In this document: positions 16,158-25,050 of the stretch, one piece after another
Position numbering within the stretch: position 1 is the first letter of the stretch
How the letters are laid out: every line of letters begins with the position of its first letter
NCBI RefSeq assembly: GCF_001602095.1
Contig: NZ_CP014991.1
Span: forward strand, 682,001 to 746,000
Direction of reading: 5' to 3'
DNA length: 64,000 bases
Origin: Helicobacter himalayensis
GTDB lineage: Bacteria > Campylobacterota > Campylobacteria > Campylobacterales > Helicobacteraceae
The notes under the pieces: model-generated
What the model was told of the DNA's origin: nothing
Database searches by the model: none
The model's input: only the letters and a program-made list of their open reading frames with translations
Position numbers and translations under genes: made by a program

Positions 16158-18104
16158 TTATAGGAGCTCTTTTGCTTTGTTTGCGATATTTTGTGCTTCA
16201 AAGCCAAAGCGCGCAAAGAGTGCATCGCCCCTCCCACTTGCCCCAAAGCCTTCAATCCCAAAAACGCAATGCGCAAATTTATACCACTCTAGCCCCCTTG
16301 CCGCCTCAATCGCAAGCACTTTGCTAGAATCAAACAAAGAATCAATATAATCCTTGTCTTGTTTAACCAACAAATCATAGCTTGGTGCGCTCACCACGCG
16401 CGTTGCGATGTTTTGAGATTCTAAAATCTCTTGAGTTTTCAACGCAAGCTCCACCTCGCTACCACTTGCAATAAGCGTAATTTGTGGCTTTCCACCCTTG
16501 CACTCACGCAGGATATACGCGCCTTTTGCCACCTGCGCGACATTTGGATTGCTAATCACTGCGAGATTCTGTCGACTCAAAATAAACGCGCTTGGGACTT
16601 TGTATTTTAACGCTACTTCCCAGCACACAGCATTTTCATTTGCATCGCTTGGGCGGAAAACAAGTAAATTTGGCATTGCGCGTAAATGCGAGAGTTGCTC
16701 GATTGGCTGATGGGTTGCGCCATCTTCTCCAACACCTATACTATCGTGAGTGAAGACATAAAACACCCGTGCGCGCATAAGGCTCGCGATTCGAATGCTT
16801 GGCGTGAGGTAATCACTAAAGACAAAAAAAGTCGCGCAAAATGGCGCAAACAATCCATAATTTGCAATGCCATTGCAAATCGCGCCCATAGCGTGCTCGC
16901 GTATGCCAAAGTGAAAATTACGCCCATTTGGGAAGTCAGATTCTCCTTTTAATTCGGTATTGTTGCTCGGGGCTAAATCCGCACTTCCACCTAAAAATCC
17001 CGGCACTGCCTTTGCAATGGCATTTAAAATCTCGCCATTGCTCACACGCGTGGCAATCGCCCTTCCAAGCTCGAAGCGTGGAAATTCTACTTTGTCAAAA
17101 TCAAGCATTTGCGTGATTCTCTCTCTCATTACAGAATCTAGCGCATTTTCCCACTGCAAGTTCGCTAGTGCGCCAACTTCAGCGACATTCCTAAAGCGCA
17201 ATAAACAATCGTTTGGAATTTCAAAAGTCTTATTTGGGTCAAATCCTACGCTTTGCTTTGCTTGCGCGATAATCTCTTCGCCTAAAGGCGCACCATGGGA
17301 TTTGTGGCTACCTTCTAAACTCAAAGCGCCCTTAGCGATGGTCGTATGCGCGATGATAATGCTAGGAAGTTTAGAATCTAGCGCATCTTTAAGCGCGTTA
17401 TTGATACTTACAAAATTATGTCCATCGCATTCAAACACTTCAAAGCCTTGCGCCTTAAATCTTTGCGGGATATTTTCATCAAATGCCTCGCTCACCGCGC
17501 CTTCAATGCTAATATTATTACTATCATAAATTAAAATGAAATTCTCCAGCTTGTGTTTTCCTGCAAGCGAACAGGCTTCATAGCTTATGCCCTCCTGCAA
17601 ATCTCCATCACCGCAGAAACAAAACACATTGTGATTGATAACTTCTTGCCCACTTGTATTTTTGCCAAGTGTGTTTTTAGCGTATTTTGACGCCATTGCC
17701 ATACCTACGGCGTTTGCGATACCTTGCCCCAGCGGTCCTGTGGTAACTTCAACACCGGGCGTATGTGAAAACTCCGGGTGTCCGGGCGTTTTGGAATCTA
17801 ACTTTCTAAAATTTTGCAAATCTTCCAAACTCACCTCAAAGCCCCACAAGTGTAACAAACTATACACAAGCGCGCTTGCGTGCCCACCACTGAAAATAAT
17901 CCTATCGCGATTAAGCCAAGTGAGGTTGCTCGGATTTAGGCGGATATAAAGGCTTAAAACCACCGCAATATCCGCAAGTCCTAGTGGGGCGCCGGGGTGT
18001 CCGCTGTTTGCCCTTTGCACCATATCTGCACATAAAAAACGCAAGGTATTAGCCATTTTTGCAAGTTGTGGAATGTCTGAGGGTGCTATTTCGTGTGTTT
18101 TCAT
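16158..18104 (-). CDS. tkt: Transketolase
   Basis: Thiamine-diphosphate enzyme moving two-carbon units between sugar phosphates in the non-oxidative pentose phosphate pathway. 648 residues: GDGDLQEGISYEA with following NN (TPP/magnesium motif), RANSGHPGAPLGLAD near the N-terminus, the central pyrimidine-binding part (HFGIREHAMGAICNGIA) and the C-terminal domain with GSEVELAL. The ATG at 18104 (MKTHEIAPSD) is preceded by AAGGAAAT; the longer frame to 18230 has no support and would remove the divergent promoter region shared with waaF. Confidence 0.97.
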   Translation of the reverse strand: MKTHEIAPSDIPQLAKMANTLRFLCADMVQRANSGHPGAPLGLADIAVVLSLYIRLNPSNLTWLNRDRIIFSGGHASALVYSLLHLWGFEVSLEDLQNFRKLDSKTPGHPEFSHTPGVEVTTGPLGQGIANAVGMAMASKYAKNTLGKNTSGQEVINHNVFCFCGDGDLQEGISYEACSLAGKHKLENFILIYDSNNISIEGAVSEAFDENIPQRFKAQGFEVFECDGHNFVSINNALKDALDSKLPSIIIAHTTIAKGALSLEGSHKSHGAPLGEEIIAQAKQSVGFDPNKTFEIPNDCLLRFRNVAEVGALANLQWENALDSVMRERITQMLDFDKVEFPRFELGRAIATRVSNGEILNAIAKAVPGFLGGSADLAPSNNTELKGESDFPNGRNFHFGIREHAMGAICNGIANYGLFAPFCATFFVFSDYLTPSIRIASLMRARVFYVFTHDSIGVGEDGATHQPIEQLSHLRAMPNLLVFRPSDANENAVCWEVALKYKVPSAFILSRQNLAVISNPNVAQVAKGAYILRECKGGKPQITLIASGSEVELALKTQEILESQNIATRVVSAPSYDLLVKQDKDYIDSLFDSSKVLAIEAARGLEWYKFAHCVFGIEGFGASGRGDALFARFGFEAQNIANKAKELL

Positions 18105-18185
18105 CGATTTCCTTTTGAATGCGTCGAGTTTTGTTTTGAATGGGGGCAATTCTAGCAAACAAGTGTTTTTACAAACCTTAACTTC

Positions 18186-18194
18186 TGCTACAAT
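18186..18194 (+). promoter_or_regulatory. Probable extended -10 of waaF
   Basis: TGCTACAAT, an extended -10 element, lies 40 bases before the waaF GTG in the divergent gap with tkt. It fits the Helicobacter TAtaAT consensus. Confidence 0.5.
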
Positions 18195-18233
18195 ACAATT
18201 TTTAACTTTCACCACAAAGGAAAGGCGCAAAGC

Positions 18234-19529
18234 GTGGATTCTAAACTTGTTGCAACCATTTTATTGCGTATGCCAAATTGGCTAGGAGATAACGTTATGT
18301 GTGCTTCTAGCGTGCAGAAGCTAAAAGATTCTTTCCCAAATGCGCGCTTTATAATCGTAGGAAGCGAGGCGTGTAGGGTGTTTGCGCGGGATAAAAGGGT
18401 GGAAAAAGTCATTGTTGATACAAGCAAAATCTACGCAAAAATACAAAAAAATGCTCACAAGCAAGCTTTGCAAGCTCTTGCACAAAGTCCTGCACGCGGT
18501 AGATTCTTACAAGGGCTAAGGCTTAGAATCTTGTACCTTGCGAAGTTTTGGCAAAGAAATAGAATCTACGCGACCTTTATTCTGGCGCAAAATGCCTGTG
18601 GTGCGCAAATTAGCATTAGCTTTAATAATAGTTTTTTTGGTGCGCTTTTTTTATTTTTTGCGCGTTCAAAAATCCGTATCGGCTATGGGAAAAATTTACG
18701 CGGACTGCTTCTTACACATTGCTATAAAATCCCGTGTTTTACGCCATTGCATCAAGTGCAGAAGTATGAATTTTTGCTTCACGAAATTATAGATTCTCAA
18801 ATTTTAAACGCACTCTATCCTTTGTGCCTCCCCCGTGGTGGCGAAAATGGCTTTAAGGATAAAAATATTTTGCAAGAATTTGGGGAATTTAAAGAGGCAA
18901 ATCTTAACACGCCGAAATATATCGGTATCAATCCCGGCGCTGCCTTTGGCAGCGCGAAGTGCTGGGAAGAATCGTATTTTATTGAAGTGATAAAGTTTTT
19001 TTTAGCACAGGGACATTTTGTCGTGCTTTTTGGTTCTGATGCGATGTTGAGTGCGCGCATAAATGCAGGGCTTGAAGGGTTTGAAAATGAGGAGTATGGG
19101 CTTAAAAATTTCATTGATTTAACCAACAAAACCACGCTTTATGAGTTGGTGGATTCTCTAGGCGCGCTTGATTTGTTTATCACCAACGATAGCGGTCCTA
19201 TGCACATTGCTAGCGCGCTTGACACGCCTTTTGTTAGTATTTTTGGTCCCACGGATATGAGTGATACTTGCGGTTGGAATCTTGAAATTGCAAAAAAATA
19301 TTTTTATGAAAATGCGCTGGCTTTTGGGGTGGATTCTCAAAAAAAAGCCAAAAAACCTGCGATTGAGCGCGAAAATCTTGTGCTTACAAAAAATGCCACC
19401 ATTCTCTGTAAGCACCTGCCTTGTGCGCCGTGCAAGAAGCGCGTTTGTCCTTTAAAACATCATCAATGTATGAAAGACATCACACCCGAGCTTGTGATTT
19501 CTACTGCAAGGCAAATGCAGGTGGTGTGA
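18234..19529 (+). CDS. waaF: Lipooligosaccharide heptosyltransferase II
   Basis: Family GT9 enzyme adding the second heptose to the lipid A core. 431 residues starting at GTG 18234 behind AAAGGAAAGG. Motifs: LLRMPNWLGDNVMCASSVQK at the N-terminus, the ADP-heptose region IGINPGAAFGSAKCW, and DLFITNDSGPMHIASALDTP followed by FVSIFGPTD. The C-terminus has the cysteine-rich CAPCKKRVCPL segment common in WaaF. It is about 80-100 residues longer than typical WaaF proteins; the extra length is a basic helical insert (about residues 80-110) and some spacer near the middle. No other LOS gene adjoins it. Confidence 0.9.
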   Translation: MDSKLVATILLRMPNWLGDNVMCASSVQKLKDSFPNARFIIVGSEACRVFARDKRVEKVIVDTSKIYAKIQKNAHKQALQALAQSPARGRFLQGLRLRILYLAKFWQRNRIYATFILAQNACGAQISISFNNSFFGALFLFFARSKIRIGYGKNLRGLLLTHCYKIPCFTPLHQVQKYEFLLHEIIDSQILNALYPLCLPRGGENGFKDKNILQEFGEFKEANLNTPKYIGINPGAAFGSAKCWEESYFIEVIKFFLAQGHFVVLFGSDAMLSARINAGLEGFENEEYGLKNFIDLTNKTTLYELVDSLGALDLFITNDSGPMHIASALDTPFVSIFGPTDMSDTCGWNLEIAKKYFYENALAFGVDSQKKAKKPAIERENLVLTKNATILCKHLPCAPCKKRVCPLKHHQCMKDITPELVISTARQMQVV

Positions 19530-19631
19530 GAATGAGAAACTTATCAAGCAAAAATGCTAAAATTATATGCACACACGGATTGGGCGGAGTTTTATGGGCG
19601 AGATTAGCGATTTAAAAATACAGGAGTTTGA

Positions 19632-20195
19632 ATGATTTTTCCACTTTCCTTAAAAACACCTTTGCAGAATTTTAAACTCTTAAGCCATTGCCTTGTCCCG
19701 CGTCCTATTGCGTGGGTTTCAAGCCTCAATAATAATGGCAGTATCAACCTTGCGCCTTTTAGCTTTTTTAGCGTGGTGAGCTTAGAGCCAGTGATTTTAA
19801 GTCTTTGTCTGATGAAAAAAAGCGATGGATTGCCAAAAGACACCTTGCAAAATGCGCGCGCACATCAAAAACTCTCTATCAGTATTCCAAGCCCTGCACA
19901 AGAAAGGCTTGTGCAGGAATGCTCTAGGGAGCTGGATTTTGGCGTAAGTGAGGCAGCAGAGTTTGGCATTGATTTAGAAGTTTTGCACAGCACCTATCCG
20001 CCTGTGCCAAAGGGTATCAAAGTCGCGTTTTTCTGCGAATTTCATAGTGTGCTAGATTTTGCTAGCGCGACAGACACTTTACTTGTAGAGTTAAAAGAAA
20101 TTTATGTAAATGACGTGCTTTGTAATGAGGGCTTAGATTTTGAATTTGATGCGCTTGCAAGAAGTGGGCGAGGCTTTAAGAATCTAGCCCCTTAA
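19632..20195 (+). CDS. Flavin reductase-like (FMN-binding split barrel) protein
   Basis: 187 residues of the flavin reductase-like family (DIM6/NTAB). The FMN-binding N-terminal stretch is recognisable in HCLVPRPIAWVSSLNNNGSI followed by NLAPFSFFSVVS, and a second part with ISIPSP and a conserved acidic region follows. Members reduce flavins or act on small aromatic substrates; the exact partner cannot be read. Its 3' end overlaps feoA by four bases, convergently. The 100 bases between waaF and this gene contain only very short frames. Confidence 0.85.
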   Translation: MIFPLSLKTPLQNFKLLSHCLVPRPIAWVSSLNNNGSINLAPFSFFSVVSLEPVILSLCLMKKSDGLPKDTLQNARAHQKLSISIPSPAQERLVQECSRELDFGVSEAAEFGIDLEVLHSTYPPVPKGIKVAFFCEFHSVLDFASATDTLLVELKEIYVNDVLCNEGLDFEFDALARSGRGFKNLAP

Positions 20196-20419
20196 AGCGC
20201 GCATACTTCAATTTCACGCGCTTCGCTATTGCGCAATGCCACCTGCACGCCACCTACAAGCACGGAGAGCGTGGATTTTTTAAGCGTGTGGTTGTAGAGC
20301 TTTATTTGTGCGTTTTTGTAGATTCCCATTGAGATGAGGCGGTATTTTATCGCGGTGTCTGTGGTTTTTAGCGCGATTATTTTATAGCTATTTCCTTTTT
20401 TTCCTTCATATAAAGTCAT
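20192..20419 (-). CDS. feoA: FeoA family protein
   Basis: 75-residue SH3-like cytosolic protein, accessory to the ferrous iron permease FeoB. It shows the usual pattern: YKIIALKTTDTAIKYRLISM, a GI turn, a strand-rich middle, and VALRNSEAREIEV at the end. feoB is not adjacent, which is common in Helicobacter. A binding site (GGAGCGG) precedes the ATG. Iron regulation by Fur is likely on general knowledge, but I could not make out a convincing Fur box. Confidence 0.88.
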   Translation of the reverse strand: MTLYEGKKGNSYKIIALKTTDTAIKYRLISMGIYKNAQIKLYNHTLKKSTLSVLVGGVQVALRNSEAREIEVCAL

Positions 20420-20517
20420 TGATTTCCGCTCCTTTAAGCCCTGCGAATTTTTAAGGCGCGCATTATAACCAAACTCTCTTTGAATTTGCGCAATTTGCCT
20501 AACTTGTAGGAATGTTT

Positions 20518-20526
20518 TGCTATAAT
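20518..20526 (+). promoter_or_regulatory. Probable extended -10 of hisD
   Basis: TGCTATAAT, a perfect extended -10, 41 bases before the hisD ATG in the divergent gap with feoA. Confidence 0.6.
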
Positions 20527-20567
20527 GGGTGTTTTTTTAAGAAACTTCAATTTTTTTAAGGCAAGCA

Positions 20568-21890
20568 ATGAAAAATCTTACGCCAATTTTACACACGCAA
20601 GATAGTGGCTTTGAGTGCGCGTTTAAGGAGATTCTCGCGCGCGGTAAGATGGATATTAAAGAAGTGAGTGTGAAAGTGCAAGCACTTTTAGATGAGATTA
20701 AAGATGAGGGCGTAAATGCGCTTTTGCGCCATGTGAGTGCATTTGATGGGTGGAATCCAAAGAATTTAGAGGATTTGCTAATTCCTAGTGAGCTTTGCAA
20801 AAAAGCCTATGATGTACTTGATAAGGATACTAAAACTGCCCTGCATAGCGCGTTTGATAGAATCTACGCTTTTCACGAAAAGCAAAAAGAAAAAACTTGG
20901 ATTGATATTGAGCAAAATGGCAATATTTTGGGGCAAAAACTAACCCCAATGCAGCGCGCAGGGTTGTATATCCCCGGAGGCAAGGCGGCTTATCCTAGTT
21001 CGCTTTTGATGAATGCGATTCCTGCGATTGTGGCGGGTGTTGAAGAAATTGTCGTTTGCACACCAACACCGCATAATCAGCCAAATGAGTTGCTTTTATG
21101 CGCACTGCATCTTTGCGGGATTAAAAAAGTGTATAAAGTCGGTGGGGCAAGCGCTGTGGGATTTATGGCGTATGGGGATTTGGCACATAATATAAAAGGT
21201 GTTGATGTCATCACCGGTCCGGGAAATATCTATGTGGCTACGGCTAAAAAGCTTGTGTTTGGCGATGTAAACATTGATATGATTGCGGGTCCAAGCGAAA
21301 TAGGTGTCATTGCACAAAAGGGTGCAAACGCGCGCTATATCGCGTGGGATTTGCTTTCCCAAGCTGAGCACGATGAGCTGGCAAGCGCGATTTTACTAAG
21401 CGATGATTTGGCGTTGATAGAATCTGTACGCGCAGAAATCACGCAGATTTTACCAACGCTTTCACGCAAGGAAATCACGCAAAAAAGTATGCAAAATCGT
21501 AGCGTCTTTATCCATACAAAAGATTTGGAACAAAGCATTGAGTTAATGAATGAAATCGCGCCCGAGCATTTGGAGATTCTCACCCCTGAGCCATTTTCGC
21601 TTTTGCCAAAGATAAAAAATGCCGGGGCTATTTTTTTGGGAGAATATGCAAGCGAGCCCATAGGCGATTATCTCGCAGGACCCAATCACACATTGCCCAC
21701 AGGTGGCAGTGCGCGCTTTTTTTCCCCGTTAGGAGTGGAGCATTTTATGAAAAAAAGTTCCATCATCTCTTTTAGCAAGCAAGCAATGCTAGAGCTTGGA
21801 GAATCTTGCGCGAATCTAGCGCATATCGAGGGTTTGCAATCTCACCAAATGGCAGTGCTTGAGCGTCTAAAAAACCTCAAGCAATTGTAA
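20568..21890 (+). CDS. hisD: Histidinol dehydrogenase
   Basis: Last enzyme of histidine synthesis, a zinc protein oxidising histidinol to histidine in two NAD-dependent steps. 440 residues. Motifs: YIPGGKAAYPSSLLMNAIPA, GPGNIYVATAK, IAGPSEIGV, the zinc ligand region SQAEHDE, and the catalytic Glu-His of NEIAPEHLEI plus NHTLPTGG. It has its own TATAAT promoter, separate from hisG 15 kb upstream, so the pathway is not an operon. Histidine genes are absent from H. pylori. Confidence 0.97.
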   Translation: MKNLTPILHTQDSGFECAFKEILARGKMDIKEVSVKVQALLDEIKDEGVNALLRHVSAFDGWNPKNLEDLLIPSELCKKAYDVLDKDTKTALHSAFDRIYAFHEKQKEKTWIDIEQNGNILGQKLTPMQRAGLYIPGGKAAYPSSLLMNAIPAIVAGVEEIVVCTPTPHNQPNELLLCALHLCGIKKVYKVGGASAVGFMAYGDLAHNIKGVDVITGPGNIYVATAKKLVFGDVNIDMIAGPSEIGVIAQKGANARYIAWDLLSQAEHDELASAILLSDDLALIESVRAEITQILPTLSRKEITQKSMQNRSVFIHTKDLEQSIELMNEIAPEHLEILTPEPFSLLPKIKNAGAIFLGEYASEPIGDYLAGPNHTLPTGGSARFFSPLGVEHFMKKSSIISFSKQAMLELGESCANLAHIEGLQSHQMAVLERLKNLKQL

Positions 21891-21913
21891 AAATTTTAAG
21901 ATGAGGATAAAAA

Positions 21914-22192
21914 ATGGATTTAGAGGATTTAGAGCTTTTTGGTAAGCCCCCGCTTGAAAAATGGAAAGAAGTTATTTTGAATGCTTCGCCAACGCTTGTA
22001 GGTGCGGAGCTTGAGCGCATTATTGAGCTTTTAAGTATTATTGAGCTTTTTTTGGAGCAAAAGGGTATGGATTCTAAGGAATTAGAGTATTTTATTTGTT
22101 CTTTGAATGAGGAGCAAAAAGAGCACTTGCACGCGATGAAAGAGAGTCTTGCTATTGAATCTATGGGAAAAATTTTAGGGAATTATGAATAG
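21914..22192 (+). CDS. HP0242-like small helical protein (pseudo-knotted dimer family)
   Basis: 92 residues, all helical, acidic, no signal peptide. Length, composition (GMDSKELEYFICSLNEEQKE) and position upstream of an HP0241-like gene and ispB match H. pylori HP0242, whose published structure is a tightly intertwined, pseudo-knotted homodimer of unknown function. Start ATG follows a GAGGA site. It leads a run of genes with the same order as H. pylori (HP0242 to HP0237, as I recall). Function unknown; I infer only the fold. Confidence 0.75.
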   Translation: MDLEDLELFGKPPLEKWKEVILNASPTLVGAELERIIELLSIIELFLEQKGMDSKELEYFICSLNEEQKEHLHAMKESLAIESMGKILGNYE

Positions 22193-22197
22193 ATCCT

Positions 22198-22635
22198 ATG
22201 CGAGATTTGGAATATTTGGGAGAAACGTGTAAAAAATGGCAAAAATGGCAGATTTTCAAGTGGATTTTTTTTGTGCTTTGCGCGCAAGAATTACTTTTAG
22301 CTAGCGCGCCACAATTTACTTGGAGCAAGGATTTGTATTTGCAAAAAGAGCAAAATTATCGCGCGCAAATTGCGCTAGATTCCATCCGTAAGTCCTTAGT
22401 CTTGCGCTGGACGCTGTATAAAAACTATGGGCTTGTGATACATGTGCATTATGACGGCTTTAATTATCAAACAATCCTTTACACCGACTATCAGCGTGCG
22501 GATTTCACCCTCCCACTTGGGGATAATCCAAAACCTATGCTTCATATCTTTTTTAAAGATTTTAGCGAGCAAAAGGCACATTTGCGACTTTTGATTGAGG
22601 GCGTGGGCGCGAATGTGGAACAAGAAAATCTTTAA
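22198..22635 (+). CDS. Conserved Helicobacter protein of unknown function (HP0241-like position)
   Basis: 145 residues with a hydrophobic N-terminal segment (IFKWIFFVLCAQELLLASA, about residues 19-37) that reads as a signal peptide or anchor, followed by a strand-rich domain (SLVLRWTLYKNYGLVIHVHY) of about 100 residues. I do not recognise a wider family. It starts five bases after the HP0242-like gene and precedes ispB, as HP0241 does in H. pylori; probably periplasmic. Confidence 0.7.
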   Translation: MRDLEYLGETCKKWQKWQIFKWIFFVLCAQELLLASAPQFTWSKDLYLQKEQNYRAQIALDSIRKSLVLRWTLYKNYGLVIHVHYDGFNYQTILYTDYQRADFTLPLGDNPKPMLHIFFKDFSEQKAHLRLLIEGVGANVEQENL

Positions 22636-22677
22636 AGAATGGCAAACTCTAAAAATCTCACAATAAGGGCGGGTTGA

Positions 22678-23661
22678 ATGGACTTTATGCAAGCAAAAGA
22701 GAAAATCACACAAACAATGCAAGCGATGATAGGCGCGTGTGAAAATGACATTATAAACGAGCTTTTTTCGCATTTGCAAAGTGGTAAAATGTTGCGCTCA
22801 AAGCTTGTATTTGCGATTTTAGAAAAGTTAGATTCTGCGCGCGTGGGACAAAGCTATGGCTATGAATCTAGCAAATCTAGCAAGCAAATCTTAGAATCTG
22901 CTATCACACTTTGTGCGATTATCGAGCTTATACAAAGTGCTTCGCTTCTGCACGATGATGTGATTGATAATGCCACCACAAGGCGCGCAAAGCTTTCACT
23001 CAACGCGCGTTTTGGTAATAAAAATGCCATTATGCTTGGCGATGTGCTGTATGCGAAGGCTTTTTATGAGCTTAGTAAATTTCAGCCCCAAATTGCGCAA
23101 AGCCTTTCAGAATCTGTCGTGAGACTTTCTATTGGTGAGATTGAAGATGTTTTTATGGCGCAGAATTTTAATGAGAATCTTGCGCGTTATTTGCAAATGT
23201 GTGAGTATAAAACTGCGTGGCTCATTGCTGCGAGTGCGGAGTGTGCGGCACTTTTGGCAGGATTGACGCAAAAAGAATGCACGCAATTTAAGGAATATGG
23301 ACGCAATCTAGGCATTGCGTTTCAAATCATTGATGATGTTTTAGATGCGACACAAAGCGCGGAAGTTTTGGGAAAGCCCTCTATGAGTGATTTTAGCGAA
23401 GGCAAAAGCACACTGCCTTTTATTTATCTTTTTTCTCGCGCGCCAGATTCTGTCAAAAAAGAACTTTTGGGGCTTTTTAGAAAAGAGCTAGATTCTGCGC
23501 AAATTGCGTGGCTTAAGGAAAATTTCGCGCGCTATGAGTGCATAAAAGACAGTATTGCGCTAGCAAAATCCTACGCCCAAAAAGCGCTAGATTCTATCAA
23601 GGATAAAAATAATCCAACTTTAGAATCGCTTGCTAAAAGTATGATTGAGAGGGAATTTTAA
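22678..23661 (+). CDS. ispB: Polyprenyl (octaprenyl-type) diphosphate synthase
   Basis: Chain-elongating prenyltransferase making the isoprenoid tail of menaquinone. 327 residues, with the first aspartate-rich motif in SASLLHDDVIDNATTRR near residue 95 and the second in FQIIDDVLDAT. The small residues before the first motif (IQSA) allow a long product, consistent with a long-chain synthase, but chain length cannot be fixed from sequence. Its stop overlaps the hemA start (TAATG). Confidence 0.93.
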   Translation: MDFMQAKEKITQTMQAMIGACENDIINELFSHLQSGKMLRSKLVFAILEKLDSARVGQSYGYESSKSSKQILESAITLCAIIELIQSASLLHDDVIDNATTRRAKLSLNARFGNKNAIMLGDVLYAKAFYELSKFQPQIAQSLSESVVRLSIGEIEDVFMAQNFNENLARYLQMCEYKTAWLIAASAECAALLAGLTQKECTQFKEYGRNLGIAFQIIDDVLDATQSAEVLGKPSMSDFSEGKSTLPFIYLFSRAPDSVKKELLGLFRKELDSAQIAWLKENFARYECIKDSIALAKSYAQKALDSIKDKNNPTLESLAKSMIEREF

Positions 23662-25040
23662 TGCAAGAATATATGGCAATTAGCTTTTCACATAAGGTGA
23701 TGGATCTCTCCTTGCGTGAAAAGCTGGCATTTGAGAATGATGAGATTATTGCGTTTTTGCACAAAGTGTGCGCGGGCGAATCCATAAAAGAAGCGTTGTT
23801 GCTTTCAACTTGCAATAGAATTGATTTTTATGCAAGTGTGAGTGATGGCAAAAAGGCGCAGGAGGAATTTTACACGATTTTAGAATCTTATAAAAAAGTC
23901 CCACTCGCGCTTTTGAAAAAGCATTCTTTCGTGCGATTTAATCAATACGCGGTGTATCATATTTTTAGCGTGGCTTCTAGTCTTGATAGCCTTGTGATTG
24001 GCGAGACACAAATCACAGGACAGCTCAAAGACGCCTATCGCCTCGCATATGAGCATATGTTTTGCGCTAAGGATATGATGCGCATTATGCACCACGCCTT
24101 TAAATGCGCGGCGAAGGTGCGCAATAGTATTGATATTTCTTCTAGTCATACTTCAGTCGCAGGTGCAGCAGTGGCGATGCTACAAGAGCGATTATTAGAG
24201 CAAGGAGAGAGTTTAGATTCTAAGCAAGTGGCGATTTTAGGCGCGGGAGAAATGGGAATCTTAGCGCTAAAGCACCTTTGCAAATACCGCTTGCGCGTGA
24301 TTTTGCTTAATCGCAATATGCAAAAAGCAACCCAAACACTGCAAGAACTTCAAGCCACATTAAAAACGCAATCTAGCCTAGAAGTAAGGCCCTTTAGCTA
24401 CCTAAAAGACGCGCTTAATGAATGCGATATTTTCCTGTCTGCCACAGGCGCGCCGCATATCGTGGTAGATAGGGAGATGATACAAAAAAGCGACAAAAAG
24501 CGCATTTGGTTTGACCTCGCCGTGCCACGGGACATTGAAAGCGTGGAATGTGAGAATCTGCAGATTTATTGCGTTGATGATTTGCAAGAAATCATCTCAA
24601 AAAATAAAGTCCAGAGGGAATCACGCGCAAAAGAGGGGCAGAAAATCGTTGAAGAGTTTGTGCAGGAGTTTTTTAAATGGCTTCAAAGTCTAGGCGCAGA
24701 GCCAATAATCAAGCATATTCGCGCACTGGCTAAAGATTCTAGCTTGAAGGAATTAGAGCGCGCAGTCAAAAAAGGCTTTTTACCTAAAGAATATAGGCAA
24801 AGCGTTGAAAAAATCCTACATGGTGCGTTTAATACCTTTTTGCATAAGCCTACAATGCGCCTTAAGGAAGCAGGGGAGAGTATTAATGCCGACCCCATTT
24901 TAGAAGCAGCGAAAAATATTTTTGACATTGCAGATGATATTGTTTTGCTTAATAAATATAAATGCGAGGAGTATTTTGTGGATTCTAAACGCAAGAATCC
25001 ACAAGAAAGCGCGCAAGAAAAATACATAAAAGAGAAATAA
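23661..25040 (+). CDS. hemA: Glutamyl-tRNA reductase
   Basis: NADPH-dependent reduction of glutamyl-tRNA to glutamate-1-semialdehyde, first step of haem synthesis by the C5 route. 459 residues. The nucleophile is the Cys in ALLLSTCNRIDFYA, with DSLVIGETQITGQLKDAYR and SVAGAAVAML in the catalytic domain, a Rossmann loop ILGAGEMGILALKHL, and a C-terminal helical dimerisation domain. It shares a base with the ispB stop and is followed after ten bases by proS and then hemC, so two haem genes flank proS. Confidence 0.97.
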   Translation: MQEYMAISFSHKVMDLSLREKLAFENDEIIAFLHKVCAGESIKEALLLSTCNRIDFYASVSDGKKAQEEFYTILESYKKVPLALLKKHSFVRFNQYAVYHIFSVASSLDSLVIGETQITGQLKDAYRLAYEHMFCAKDMMRIMHHAFKCAAKVRNSIDISSSHTSVAGAAVAMLQERLLEQGESLDSKQVAILGAGEMGILALKHLCKYRLRVILLNRNMQKATQTLQELQATLKTQSSLEVRPFSYLKDALNECDIFLSATGAPHIVVDREMIQKSDKKRIWFDLAVPRDIESVECENLQIYCVDDLQEIISKNKVQRESRAKEGQKIVEEFVQEFFKWLQSLGAEPIIKHIRALAKDSSLKELERAVKKGFLPKEYRQSVEKILHGAFNTFLHKPTMRLKEAGESINADPILEAAKNIFDIADDIVLLNKYKCEEYFVDSKRKNPQESAQEKYIKEK

Positions 25041-25050
25041 AGGAGAAAAA

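Noticed and set aside
19532-19615. 27-residue ORF between waaF and the flavin reductase gene
   Set aside because: No binding site and no recognisable protein; other equally short frames overlap it.
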